This document shows, piece by piece, positions 30,184 to 39,163 of a stretch of DNA of 64,000 nt (its first letter is position 1; each line of letters starts with the position of its first letter). The stretch lies in the NCBI RefSeq assembly GCF_010093205.1, contig NZ_PDWN01000015.1, forward strand, positions 1 through 64,000. Reading direction: 5' to 3'. The position numbers and the translations under genes were made by a program. The DNA comes from Pseudoxanthomonas daejeonensis (GTDB taxonomy: Bacteria; Pseudomonadota; Gammaproteobacteria; Xanthomonadales; Xanthomonadaceae). The notes beneath the pieces were generated by a model. The model searched no databases and was not told where the DNA came from. It saw only the letters and a program-made list of their open reading frames with translations.

Positions 30184-32058
30184 ATGACCTTTTCCAATGC
30201 CCAGAGCCTGCGCACCCAGCGGCGCCCGGCGATTATCCGGGCCTGCGGCCTGGGGCTCGCGCTTGCCCTGTCCGCACCCTGCCTCACGGCAACTGCGGCC
30301 ACGCCGCAGGCCGGCGCGGCGGCGGCCGCCAAATCCAAGGTGTCGCAGATCGACTTCAAGCGCGGGGATGGTGGCGCTGGCCGCCTGATCCTGCGCTTCG
30401 ACGGCGACGGAGCGGCACCGGACCTGCGCAACCAGGACGGCAGCGTGGTCGTGGACGTCGCCAACGCGAGCCTGCCCGCCGAACTGCAGCGGCCGCTCAA
30501 CGTGACCGACTTCGCCACCCCGGTGCAGCGCATCGACGCCAAGTCCTATGCCGGTGGCACGCAGCTTGTGCTCAGCACGCGCGGCGACTACGAGTCGCTG
30601 GCCTACCAGACCGGCAACGAGTACGTCGTGGAGATATCCCCGCGTGCGAGCGTCGCGGCAGTCGGTGCGGTGAGCGGGTCTGCGGTGGCAGGCGTCAACG
30701 CCCGGATCGCCAAGCAGGGTTACTCGGGTCGCCCGGTGACCTTCAACTTCCAGGACGTGCCGGTACGCACCGTCCTGCAGCTGATCGCCGAGGAGTCCAA
30801 CCTCAACATCGTGGCGTCCGACACGGTGACGGGCAATGTGACCCTGCGCCTGGTCAACGTGCCGTGGGACCAGGCCATGGACATCGTCCTGCGCGCCAAG
30901 GGCCTGGACAAGCGCCGTGATGGCAGCGTGATCTGGGTCGCGCCGCAACCGGAACTGGCCGCGTTCGAGAAGGCCAAGGAAGACGCGCGCATCGACCTGG
31001 AGAACCGCGTCGACCTGGTGACCGATTACATCCAGATCAACTACCACAACGCAGCGGCGATCTTCAAAGCGCTGACCGAGGCCAAGGGTATCGGCAACCA
31101 GAGCGGTGGCGGAGGTGGCGGTGGTGGCAACGACCAGGAGAACGGTTTCCTTTCGCCGCGCGGTCGTATCGTCGCCGACGAACGCACCAACACGCTGATG
31201 ATCAGCGACATCCCGAAGAAGGTCGCGCAGATGCGCGAGCTGATCAGCGTGATCGACCGTCCGGTCGACCAGGTGCTGATCGAAAGCCGTATCGTCATTG
31301 CGACGGACACCTTCGCCCGCGACCTGGGCGCCCGATTTGGCGTGCAGGGCCGCGAGATCGGCAACAACACGCGGGTGATAAGCGGCTCGCTCGAGAACAA
31401 CGTCGACATCATCCAGGATGGCACCTACAACATCCCGGGCGGCCTGAACTTCGACCTGCCGGCGACCACCGCCAGCGGCATGAACGTCGGTGCCTTGGCC
31501 TACACCCTGCTCGGCGCCAACTTCGCCATCGACATCGAACTGTCGGCGCTGCAGCAGGAAGGTCGCGGCGAAGTGCTGTCGAATCCGCGCGTCGTCACTT
31601 CCAACCAGCGCGAGGCGATCATCCGCCAGGGCCGTGAAGTGGGCTATGTGACGTTGACCGGCGGCGGCAATCAGGCGTTCCCGACGCCGACCGTGGAGTT
31701 CAAGGACGTCGTTCTTGAGCTGAAGGTCACTCCGACCATCACCAGCGATGACCGCGTGTTCATGGTCGTGCACGTGACCAAGGACGAGGTGCTGCGCTAC
31801 ATCGATACCAGCATCGGCCAGGTGCCCGAGATCGCCACGCGCGAGATCAACACCGCGGTGCTGGTCGACGATGGCCAGACCGTGGTGATCGGTGGCGTGT
31901 ACGAGTTCACCGATGCCAACAGCGTCGCCAAGGTGCCGTTCCTGGGCAACGTGCCGTTCCTCGGCGCCTTCTTCAAGAAGACCAGCCGGACCAAGGACAA
32001 GGCCGAGCTGCTGATCTTCCTGACCCCCAAGGTCATGCGGGTCGAGAAGCGCGCCTGA
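30184..32058 (+). CDS. pilQ: Type IV pilus secretin PilQ
   Basis: A 624-residue outer-membrane secretin through which the pilus exits. A signal peptide (about 1-40) is followed by one AMIN domain (SKVSQIDFKRGDGGAGRLIL region), an STN domain (FQDVPVRTVLQLIAEESNLNIV), an N-domain interrupted by a Gly-rich loop (SGGGGGGGGN near residue 315), and the secretin core (VLSNPRVVTSNQREAII, VEFKDVVLELKVTP, VPFLGNVPFLGAFFK). It is shorter than P. aeruginosa PilQ (714), consistent with one AMIN domain where that protein has two. Ribosome site AGGGG precedes the ATG. It closes the operon before a terminator. Confidence 0.96.
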   Translation: MTFSNAQSLRTQRRPAIIRACGLGLALALSAPCLTATAATPQAGAAAAAKSKVSQIDFKRGDGGAGRLILRFDGDGAAPDLRNQDGSVVVDVANASLPAELQRPLNVTDFATPVQRIDAKSYAGGTQLVLSTRGDYESLAYQTGNEYVVEISPRASVAAVGAVSGSAVAGVNARIAKQGYSGRPVTFNFQDVPVRTVLQLIAEESNLNIVASDTVTGNVTLRLVNVPWDQAMDIVLRAKGLDKRRDGSVIWVAPQPELAAFEKAKEDARIDLENRVDLVTDYIQINYHNAAAIFKALTEAKGIGNQSGGGGGGGGNDQENGFLSPRGRIVADERTNTLMISDIPKKVAQMRELISVIDRPVDQVLIESRIVIATDTFARDLGARFGVQGREIGNNTRVISGSLENNVDIIQDGTYNIPGGLNFDLPATTASGMNVGALAYTLLGANFAIDIELSALQQEGRGEVLSNPRVVTSNQREAIIRQGREVGYVTLTGGGNQAFPTPTVEFKDVVLELKVTPTITSDDRVFMVVHVTKDEVLRYIDTSIGQVPEIATREINTAVLVDDGQTVVIGGVYEFTDANSVAKVPFLGNVPFLGAFFKKTSRTKDKAELLIFLTPKVMRVEKRA

Positions 32059-32080
32059 ACCTGGCGGCAGGAATGGAATG

Positions 32081-32114
32081 AAGCGACGGGGCCTGCGGGC
32101 CCCGTCCGCTTTTG
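32081..32114 (+). terminator. Intrinsic terminator of the pil operon
   Basis: GACGGGGCC (32085-32093) pairs with GGCCCCGTC (32098-32106) around TGCG, and a short T-run at 32110-32113 follows. It lies 26 bases after pilQ. Confidence 0.75.
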
Positions 32115-32168
32115 GGGCGTTCATGCCCGGCGGGAACTTGGCGCCGGCACATCGGTCAGAATGCGGCC

Positions 32169-33167
32169 ATGGATACCCAGCCCCCCACGCCTGACGCCGG
32201 CGACCTGCATGCCGCCTTCCTTTCCCTGCGCGAGAAGCTCGCCGCGACCATCGTCGGGCAGTCCGCGCTGGTAGAGCGCCTGCTGATCGCGCTGCTCGCC
32301 GACGGCCACCTGCTGGTGGAAGGCGCACCGGGCCTGGCCAAGACCACGGCCATTCGCACCCTGGCCGCCCATCTGGAGGCTGACTTCGCGCGCGTCCAGT
32401 TCACGCCGGACCTGTTGCCGGCCGACCTGACCGGCACCGAAGTCTGGCGCCCGCAGGAAGGACGCTTCGAGTTCCAGCCCGGCCCGGTGTTCCATCCCCT
32501 GCTGCTGGCGGACGAGATCAACCGCGCGCCCGCCAAGGTCCAGTCGGCACTGCTGGAGGCGATGGGCGAGCGCCAGGTGACGGTCGGCCGCCATACCTAC
32601 GCGTTGCCACCGCTGTTCCTGGTCATGGCCACGCAGAATCCGATCGAGCAGGAGGGCACGTTCCCGTTGCCAGAGGCCCAGCTCGACCGCTTCCTCATGC
32701 ATGTGCGGATCGGGTATCCGGATGCCGGCATGGAGGCGGAAATCCTGCGGCTGGCCCGCGAACGCGCACGCGAGTCGATGCACGTACCCGCCGCGCCCAT
32801 CGAGCGCATGCCGCAGGCCCAGGTATTCGCTGCCCGCGAGCAGGTCCTCGACCAGCACCTTGCGCCGGCACTGGAGCGCTACCTGATCGAACTGGTGCTC
32901 GCATCCCGTGAAGCCGGACGCTACGACGCCGCGCTTGGCCGACGCATCGCCTGGGGTGCGAGTCCGCGCGGTTCGATCGCGCTCGAGCGCTGCGCCCGCG
33001 CCCGCGCCTGGCTTGCCGGCCGCGACTACGTGACCCCGGAGGATGTGCGCGCGGTGGCGCCCGACGTGTTGCGCCACCGGGTCCTGCCCAGTTACGAGGC
33101 CTTGGCCGAGGGCTGGGACGGCGATCGCCTGGTCGCAGCGCTGATGGAACGGGTTCCGCCGCCGTGA
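32169..33167 (+). CDS. MoxR-family AAA+ ATPase
   Basis: A 332-residue chaperone-type ATPase. Walker A is GAPGLAKT (52-59), Walker B is LLLADEINRAPAKVQ, and sensor 1 is MATQNPIEQEGTFPLPEAQLDRF, the MoxR hallmark. MoxR proteins act with DUF58 and von Willebrand A partners, probably in metal insertion or envelope protein maturation. The ATG at 32169 gives the standard length; the in-frame start at 32112 lies inside the preceding terminator region. It is first of six overlapping genes and shares four bases (GTGA) with the DUF58 gene. Confidence 0.95.
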   Translation: MDTQPPTPDAGDLHAAFLSLREKLAATIVGQSALVERLLIALLADGHLLVEGAPGLAKTTAIRTLAAHLEADFARVQFTPDLLPADLTGTEVWRPQEGRFEFQPGPVFHPLLLADEINRAPAKVQSALLEAMGERQVTVGRHTYALPPLFLVMATQNPIEQEGTFPLPEAQLDRFLMHVRIGYPDAGMEAEILRLARERARESMHVPAAPIERMPQAQVFAAREQVLDQHLAPALERYLIELVLASREAGRYDAALGRRIAWGASPRGSIALERCARARAWLAGRDYVTPEDVRAVAPDVLRHRVLPSYEALAEGWDGDRLVAALMERVPPP

Positions 33168-34123
33168 GCGCGGCGGGCCCGGTACCGGCCGTGGTCGATG
33201 CCGCGGGTCAGGGCATCGTGCCGACCGTTGCCGAACTGGTCGCGCTGCGTGCCGAGGCGCAGCGCACGCCACAGCCGCGACGCGGGCGTCATGGCGTGCA
33301 TGGACCGGCGCCGTCGGCGCTGCGTGGCCGTGGCATGGAATACGCGGAATCGCGGGAGTATGTCGCCGGTGACGACGTGCGGCGCATGGACTGGCGCCTG
33401 ACCGCCCGCAGCGGGCGCGCCCATACCAAGCTGTTCCAGGCCGAGCGCGAGCGCCTGACCCTGCTGGTGGCCGATACCGCGCCGGCCCTCTACTTCGGCA
33501 CCCGCGTTCGCTTCAAGTCGGTCCAGGCCGCGCGTGCCGGTGCGGTGGCGGTGTGGACCGCGCTGCAGGCGGGCGACCGCATCGCCGCGCTGCGCGGGGG
33601 CGAGCCGGCGATTCCGCCAGCCACCGGCCTGCGCGGCGCGATGCGCGTGCTCGATGCGCTTGCGCGCTGGTATGCGCGGCCGCCGCAGGACGACGCTGGC
33701 CTGGAGGTGGCACTGGAGCACGCCCAGCGCCTGCTGCGTCCCGGTGCACAACTGCTGGTGCTGGCCGACGCGGCCAGCGCGTCACGCGTGCCGGCGCTGC
33801 GCTGGACCGCGCTGGCGCGGCACCACCAGGCCACCTTGGTGCTGCTGCAGGATCCACTGGAGACTTCGCCGCCGCGCGGCGAGTTCGCATTCCGCGCTGG
33901 ATTGCGCCGCTTGCAGGTGGCACTGGATCGGGCCGCCGTTCGCGGGCGCTGGCACCAGGCCTTCGTCGAACCCGCGCAGGAATTGTCCCGTACCCTGCCG
34001 GGGCTGGGCTGGCAGGTGCGCTGCCTGTCGAGCGATGCCGCATCGGGGGACTGGCTGCGGCCTCGTGATGCAGGGATGGCCGGGTCCGGCCAGGAAGCCA
34101 CTCCATTGTCCGCGGACGGGTGA
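33164..34123 (+). CDS. DUF58 domain protein
   Basis: A 319-residue cytoplasmic protein starting at GTG 33164 within the moxR stop. The DUF58 signature is present near residue 55-80: ESREYVAGDDVRRMDWRLTA, followed by THTKLFQAERER-like residues. DUF58 proteins are obligate neighbours of MoxR and contain a divergent von Willebrand-like fold. The C-terminal half (LLVLADAAS, the DP/LE strand and a basic region) completes that fold. There is no membrane anchor, unlike longer DUF58 proteins. Presumed MoxR client or adaptor. Confidence 0.92.
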   Translation: MSAAGPVPAVVDAAGQGIVPTVAELVALRAEAQRTPQPRRGRHGVHGPAPSALRGRGMEYAESREYVAGDDVRRMDWRLTARSGRAHTKLFQAERERLTLLVADTAPALYFGTRVRFKSVQAARAGAVAVWTALQAGDRIAALRGGEPAIPPATGLRGAMRVLDALARWYARPPQDDAGLEVALEHAQRLLRPGAQLLVLADAASASRVPALRWTALARHHQATLVLLQDPLETSPPRGEFAFRAGLRRLQVALDRAAVRGRWHQAFVEPAQELSRTLPGLGWQVRCLSSDAASGDWLRPRDAGMAGSGQEATPLSADG

Positions 34124-34135
34124 GGGAGGGCGCGC

Positions 34136-34588
34136 ATGGATCCCACCCGCCTGCCGCTGCGTGACGTGCACCTGCCGCCGTCGCCCTCCTGGTGGCCGTT
34201 GGCCCCGGGCTGGTGGCTGCTTGCGGCTGCGATCGCGCTTCCCTTCATCGCTTGGCTGGGTTGGCGAACCTGGAGGATGCTGCGACGCCGGCGCTGGGAG
34301 CGCTGGTTCGATGCCGCTACAGCGAAGGAAAGTCATCCCGAGCGCGTGGCCGCGATTTCGGAACTGCTGCGCCGCGCGGCGCGGCGCCGCCAGGCAGGGG
34401 CCGAGCTGCTGGAAGGCGAAGCCTGGCTGCACTTCCTCGACGGCGCGCGCGGCCATGCGTTCAGCGATGGCGCGGGGCGCCTGCTGCTCGATGGGGCGTT
34501 CCGGGCGCAGCTGGAACCGGGCGCTGTCGCCGCTGCCAATGCGCTCGCGCGCACGCGCTTCCTGGAACTGATGGAAGGGCGTCGATGA
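34136..34588 (+). CDS. DUF4381 family membrane protein
   Basis: A 150-residue protein with the typical opening LPLRDVHLPPSPSWWPLAPGWW, one membrane helix (about 28-50) and a basic cytoplasmic portion (RTWRMLRRRRWERWF, then helices rich in Arg and Ala). DUF4381 is a regular member of MoxR/Bat operons between the DUF58 and the von Willebrand genes, and its function is not known. The ATG is 12 bases past the DUF58 stop and the end overlaps the next gene by four bases (ATGA). Confidence 0.88.
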   Translation: MDPTRLPLRDVHLPPSPSWWPLAPGWWLLAAAIALPFIAWLGWRTWRMLRRRRWERWFDAATAKESHPERVAAISELLRRAARRRQAGAELLEGEAWLHFLDGARGHAFSDGAGRLLLDGAFRAQLEPGAVAAANALARTRFLELMEGRR

Positions 34589-35607
34589 GCGCATGGTGGA
34601 CGGCATGGCAGGAGGGCTTCGCCGGTTTCGCCTGGCCATGGGCATGGGCTGCGTTGCCGTTGCCGCTGCTTGCACACCTGCTGCTGCCGCCGCGGCGCAG
34701 CAGCGTGCAGGCGTTGCGTGTGCCCTGGGGTGCGCGCCTGGACGGTGTCGCCAGCGTCGATGGCGTCCGGCTGCATAGCGCCTGGCTGTTGCCCGCGCTG
34801 GCGTGGATCCTGCTGTGCGCGTCCGCCGCGCGGCCGCAGCAGCTCGGCCAGGCGCAGACGCCACCGCGCGAGGCGCGGCAGATGCTGCTGGCGGTGGACC
34901 TGTCCGGCAGCATGAGCGAGACCGACATGGAGCTCGGCGGGCAGGTCGTCGATCGCCTGACCGCGGCCAAGTCGGTGATCGCCGATTTCCTGCAGCGCCG
35001 TGCCGGCGACCGCGTCGGCCTGCTTGTGTTCGGGCAACGTGCGTACATGCTCACCCCGCTGACCCTGGATCGCGATTCGGTACGCCTGCAATTGCGCGAC
35101 AGCGTCGCGGGCCTGGCCGGGCGCGAAACCGCGCTGGGGGACGCGATCGGTTTGGCGGTCAAGCGCCTGCGCGAGCAGCCCGAAGGCCAGCGCGTGCTCA
35201 TCCTGCTTACCGACGGCGTCAACACCGCCGGCGTGCTTGATCCGCTCAAGGCGGCCGAACTTGCCAAGGCCGAAGGCGTGCGCGTGCATACCATCGCCTT
35301 CGGTGGCAGCGGCGCAGGCTTTTCCCTGTTCGGCGTCCCGGTGCCGATCCAGGGTGGCGAGGAAGTGGACGAGGCCACGTTGCGCCAGGTTGCGGAGGCG
35401 ACGGGTGGCCGCTTTTTCCGCGCGCGTGACACCGGCCAGCTTGCAGGCATCTATTCCGAACTCGACCGGCTGGAACCCGTGGAAGTGGCGGCCGCGCCGG
35501 TAAGGCCACGGATCGAACGCTATCCCTGGCCGTTGGGCATGGCGCTGGTGCTGGTGATCGTCGCCTGGCCGCTGTCGCGGATCGCGCCACGCTGGAGTCG
35601 CACATGA
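34585..35607 (+). CDS. Von Willebrand factor A membrane protein (BatA-like)
   Basis: A 340-residue inner-membrane protein. Two N-terminal hydrophobic segments (about 15-35, 65-82) precede a VWA domain whose MIDAS motif DLSGS lies at 105-109 and whose later Thr/Asp positions are seen in LTDGVNTAG. A C-terminal membrane helix (about 315-335, LGMALVLVIVAWPL) anchors the end. This is the layout of BatA, named for Bacteroides aerotolerance. Overlaps of four bases at both ends show tight coupling with the DUF4381 gene and the next VWA gene. Confidence 0.9.
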   Translation: MSAWWTAWQEGFAGFAWPWAWAALPLPLLAHLLLPPRRSSVQALRVPWGARLDGVASVDGVRLHSAWLLPALAWILLCASAARPQQLGQAQTPPREARQMLLAVDLSGSMSETDMELGGQVVDRLTAAKSVIADFLQRRAGDRVGLLVFGQRAYMLTPLTLDRDSVRLQLRDSVAGLAGRETALGDAIGLAVKRLREQPEGQRVLILLTDGVNTAGVLDPLKAAELAKAEGVRVHTIAFGGSGAGFSLFGVPVPIQGGEEVDEATLRQVAEATGGRFFRARDTGQLAGIYSELDRLEPVEVAAAPVRPRIERYPWPLGMALVLVIVAWPLSRIAPRWSRT

Positions 35608-37391
35608 GTGCCTGGCTGAGCGCCTCGTTGCCGGAGTGGCTTGCGCTGCCTGCCGTGCACTTCCAGCGACCGCTGTGGCTGTGGGCGCTGTTGGCACTGC
35701 CGTTGTTGTGGTGGTTGTGGCGCGCACGGCGGCGACAAGGCTGGCGGGATGCGGTGGACCCGCACCTGCTCGTGCACCTGCTCGAACCCGGACAGGGGCG
35801 CGCCGGATGGCGCCTCGCTGGACTGTCGCTGGCGTTCGCGCTGGCGGGCGTGGCCCTGGCCGGGCCGGGATGGCGCCAGGAGGAGAGGCCGCAATGGGAG
35901 ACCCGCGCGCCGCTGGTGATCGCACTGGACCTGTCCTCTTCGAGCCTTACCCCCGACCTTGCGCCGACACGACTGGCGCAGGCGCGGGCCAAGATCGCTA
36001 CGCTGCTGGGCGAACGTGAAGGGGGCGAAGTGGGCCTGGTCGCCTGGGCGGAAGATGCCTATACGGTCGCACCGCTCACCACCGACGCCGGCAACATCGC
36101 CCTGTTCCTGGACACGTTGGCGCCGGACGTGATGCCGGTCGACGGCCGCCGGCCCGAGCGCGCGATCACCCATGCGGCGAGCCTGCTGCACCAGGCCGGT
36201 TTCGAGCGCGGCGACATCCTGCTGGTGACCGGCGAAGTCGACGCGGCCGCGCAGAACATCGCCGCGGCGGTGGCCGCGCAGGGATACCGAATTTCGGCGC
36301 TCGGACTGGGCTCCGCCGCTGGTGCGATGTACCGGGACCGCGGCGGTGCGATGCAGCCTGCGCGCCTGGACGAAGCCGGCTTGCGTGCGCTGGCCGGCGC
36401 CGGCGGGGGGCGCTACGCGAAGTTGAGCGTGGATGACGCGGACCTGCGCGCGCTGGGCGTGCTGGAACCTGCTGCGGCCGCGGCGCTGGAGCGTGCGGGC
36501 GGTGGCCAGCGCGTGTGGCTCGACCAGGGCTACTGGCTGCTGCTGCCGCTGTTGCTGTTGGGTGCGCTGGCATTCCGTCGCGGTGCCGGCGTCCTGGCCG
36601 CGTTGCCGCTGGCGCTGCTGCTGTCGCTGCCCGCGCCTGCGCACGCCGCGGACGGTGGCGCGGGCGGCTGGTGGCGTCGCGACGACCAGCAGGCGCAGAA
36701 GCGCATCGAACAGGGCGTCGATGCCTACCGGCAGGGTGATTTCGCCGCCGCCGGCGACGCCTTTTCCGAGGCGGACGCGCGCGGTGCCGATGCGCACTAC
36801 AACCTCGGCAATGCCCTGGCGCGACAGGGGCGCTACGACGACGCGATCGCCGCCTACGACCGCGCGCTCAAGCAGTCGCCCGGCATGGAGGACGCGGTCG
36901 CCAACCGGCGCGTGGTCGAGTCCGCGCGTCGACAGCAGCCGCCACAGGGCAATCAAGGGCAGCAGGGGCAGCAAGGCCAGAACAGCCAGAAGGATTCGAA
37001 GCAGAACCAGCAGGGCGACGGGCAACCGGGGCAGGACGCTTCGCCTTCGCAGCAGAAAGCCGACCCGTCGCAGCAATCCCCCCAGGGCGACGGGCAATCG
37101 TCGCCGGCCGATGAGCCGCCTCCACCGAAGGCAGGGGACGCGAAGGCGGACCAGCGCCAGGAGCAGGCCGACCGCGAGCAGCGCGAGCGCATGCAGCAGG
37201 CGTTGCAGCAGGGCCAGGGCAAGGAGCCGACGCAGGCACCGCCATCACGCCCGGCCCAGGAGGATGCACAGGCACGCGAACAGCGACAGGCGCGGGAGGC
37301 GTGGCTGCGGCGTGTTCCGGACGATCCGGGCGGGCTGCTGCGCGCCAAGTTCCGGCTCGAGTACGAGCGACGCCAGCAGGAGGGCAGATGA
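35604..37391 (+). CDS. VWA plus TPR membrane protein (BatB/BatC fusion)
   Basis: A 595-residue protein. Hydrophobic segments near 25-40 and 72-88 lead to a VWA domain with MIDAS residues in DLSSSS (D109, S111, S113). Two more membrane segments lie near 310-350. A TPR region follows (about 375-435, with ADAHYNLGNALARQGRYDDAIAAYDRAL), then a very Gln/Gly-rich tail (about 440-560) and a short basic end. It combines BatB and BatC, which are separate in Bacteroides. The tail is low complexity and probably disordered. Overlaps batA-like and batD-like genes by four bases each. Confidence 0.9.
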   Translation: MSAWLSASLPEWLALPAVHFQRPLWLWALLALPLLWWLWRARRRQGWRDAVDPHLLVHLLEPGQGRAGWRLAGLSLAFALAGVALAGPGWRQEERPQWETRAPLVIALDLSSSSLTPDLAPTRLAQARAKIATLLGEREGGEVGLVAWAEDAYTVAPLTTDAGNIALFLDTLAPDVMPVDGRRPERAITHAASLLHQAGFERGDILLVTGEVDAAAQNIAAAVAAQGYRISALGLGSAAGAMYRDRGGAMQPARLDEAGLRALAGAGGGRYAKLSVDDADLRALGVLEPAAAAALERAGGGQRVWLDQGYWLLLPLLLLGALAFRRGAGVLAALPLALLLSLPAPAHAADGGAGGWWRRDDQQAQKRIEQGVDAYRQGDFAAAGDAFSEADARGADAHYNLGNALARQGRYDDAIAAYDRALKQSPGMEDAVANRRVVESARRQQPPQGNQGQQGQQGQNSQKDSKQNQQGDGQPGQDASPSQQKADPSQQSPQGDGQSSPADEPPPPKAGDAKADQRQEQADREQRERMQQALQQGQGKEPTQAPPSRPAQEDAQAREQRQAREAWLRRVPDDPGGLLRAKFRLEYERRQQEGR

Positions 37392-39109
37392 GCGGCCGCA
37401 CGCAATCAGCGCAACGCGCCGCCCCGACGGGATCGAACGCCGCGTTGTCGAACCGCTGGTCGCGTATGGTCCGTGTCGCGCAGGCCCTGGTGGCGGCCTG
37501 CGCTTTCGCCGTGCCCGGAGCGCATGCGGAAACCCGTGCCTGGCTCGATCGTGGCAGCGTGACGCAGGGTGAGGCGGTCACCCTCAACATCGAAACCGAC
37601 CAGCGTGGAGTGGCGCCCGATTACACCCCGCTGCAGGACGACTTCTCGCTCGGCCCGCCGTACCGCAGCGCGGCCTGGGGGCAGGACCGCACGCTCTTCG
37701 GAGTGGCGCTGACGCCGCGCCGTGCGGGCAGGTTGCAGGTGCCGGCGCTGCAGGTCGGCGCCGAGCGCACTGCGCCGCTCGCGCTGGATGCCTCGATGGC
37801 CCAAGCCCCGGTGGCGCGCGGCGACGTGTTCCTCGAATCGCGGGTGGACGATCCATCCCCCTACGTGCAGCAGAGCGTGGGCCTGACCCTGCGCCTGTAT
37901 TACGCGACCCCGCTGCTTTCGGGCGAACTCACCCAGGATCCACCCGCGGGCACCGCGCTGCAGCGCGTCGGCGATGACGTGCAGAGCAGTCGCCAGATCG
38001 GCGGGCGTCGCTACCAGGTGGTCGAGCGGCGCTACCTGCTCGTGCCCGAACGCAGCGGCCCGCTGGCGTTGCCACCGGCGCGCTTTCGTGGACAGGGTGC
38101 CGGCGGTTTCTTCGACGACCTGTTCGGCAACGGCCGCAACCTGTCGGCGGAAAGCCCCGCGCAGACCCTGCAGGTGCGCGCGCAACCCGATGCGGCACCG
38201 CAGCCCTGGCTGCCTTTGCGCGAACTGCGCCTGCGCTACCTGGCCGCGCCTGACGGTGCGCGCACTGGCGAAGCGGTGGAGATCGCGGTGGAAGCCGTCG
38301 CGCAGGGTGCCACGTCGGCGCAGTTCCCCGAGATCCCGGTCCCGCAGGTGGAGGGTGCGCAGGTGTTTGCCGAACGCGCCGAGACTACCGAACGCTTCGT
38401 CGATGGCGGTCCGCAGTTGACCGCGGTACGCCGCTTCTCGGTGGTGCCGCTGCGCCCGGGTCCGCTGCGCGTGGCCGGGCCACGGATGGACTGGTGGGAC
38501 ACCACGGCTGGCCAGGCCAGGGTGGCGACCTTGCCGGACCTGCAACTGGATGTGGCCGTGGGCGCGGATGCCGGCGCTGCGGCACCGGCGGCGGGCCAGG
38601 CGGCGGCACCTGCCGGCGTGGCTGTACCGGTCGATGCCGCAGGCGCGGACGCCGTGCCGATGGCACGGCCCGCGTGGCTCTGGCTGGCACTGGTCTTCGC
38701 AGCGCTATGGCTCGCCACGCTGGCCTGGATGTTGTGGTCGCGGCGACGCGCCACGCATCAGGGTGCGGCGCGCCACCACGCGCCCGCTTCGTCCTCGACG
38801 ATCACCACGCGACCGACCCTGCCGGACCTGCGCCGTGCGCTGGACACCGGCGGCTTCGACGAAGCGGTGCGCATGCTGCAGCACATGGCATCGCCGCCGG
38901 CATCCGGCCTGGATGAAGTGATCGGGCGCCTGGACGATCCGGCGCAGCGTGAGTCGCTGGACGCGATGCGGCGCGCATTGTGGGCCGGCGAGGGCGAGCC
39001 GGCACGGGCGCGAGCCGCTTTGCGCTCCGCTTTCCGGGAAGGTCCGCGCTGGAAGATGTCCGCGCCGGACGCAATCGCACCGCTGCCGCCGCTGTATCCC
39101 CCGCGCTGA
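37388..39109 (+). CDS. BatD-like (oxygen-tolerance) protein
   Basis: A 573-residue exported membrane protein. A long N-region of about 25 residues precedes a hydrophobic signal ending GAHA (about 47). The beta-rich periplasmic part begins TRAWLDRGSVTQGEAVTLNIE, as in BatD, and carries repeated Ig-like strands. A membrane helix lies near 420-445 (WLWLALVFAALWLATLAWML), followed by a cytoplasmic helical tail. The first ATG overlaps the previous stop (ATGA); an internal ATG at codon 27 would give a more standard signal peptide and may be the real start. Last gene of the MoxR/Bat operon. Confidence 0.87.
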   Translation: MSGRTQSAQRAAPTGSNAALSNRWSRMVRVAQALVAACAFAVPGAHAETRAWLDRGSVTQGEAVTLNIETDQRGVAPDYTPLQDDFSLGPPYRSAAWGQDRTLFGVALTPRRAGRLQVPALQVGAERTAPLALDASMAQAPVARGDVFLESRVDDPSPYVQQSVGLTLRLYYATPLLSGELTQDPPAGTALQRVGDDVQSSRQIGGRRYQVVERRYLLVPERSGPLALPPARFRGQGAGGFFDDLFGNGRNLSAESPAQTLQVRAQPDAAPQPWLPLRELRLRYLAAPDGARTGEAVEIAVEAVAQGATSAQFPEIPVPQVEGAQVFAERAETTERFVDGGPQLTAVRRFSVVPLRPGPLRVAGPRMDWWDTTAGQARVATLPDLQLDVAVGADAGAAAPAAGQAAAPAGVAVPVDAAGADAVPMARPAWLWLALVFAALWLATLAWMLWSRRRATHQGAARHHAPASSSTITTRPTLPDLRRALDTGGFDEAVRMLQHMASPPASGLDEVIGRLDDPAQRESLDAMRRALWAGEGEPARARAALRSAFREGPRWKMSAPDAIAPLPPLYPPR

Positions 39110-39163
39110 GTGCCTTGGCCGGTTTGCTAAGCTGCAAACTGCATCTTTCCGGAAGACACCCGC

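Noticed and set aside
31104-31133. GGT/GGC run in pilQ as a possible microsatellite
   Set aside because: It encodes a short Gly-rich loop in frame with mixed codons. A slippage role is not supported.
30169-32328. Minus-strand open frame of 719 codons opposite pilQ
   Set aside because: It is composed of His/Asp/Val-rich antisense codons and spans the pilQ terminator. It is not a gene.
36950-37260. Gln-rich region of the VWA-TPR gene as a tandem repeat or CRISPR-like array
   Set aside because: It is irregular CAG-type codon use within a disordered protein tail, with no constant repeat and spacer units.
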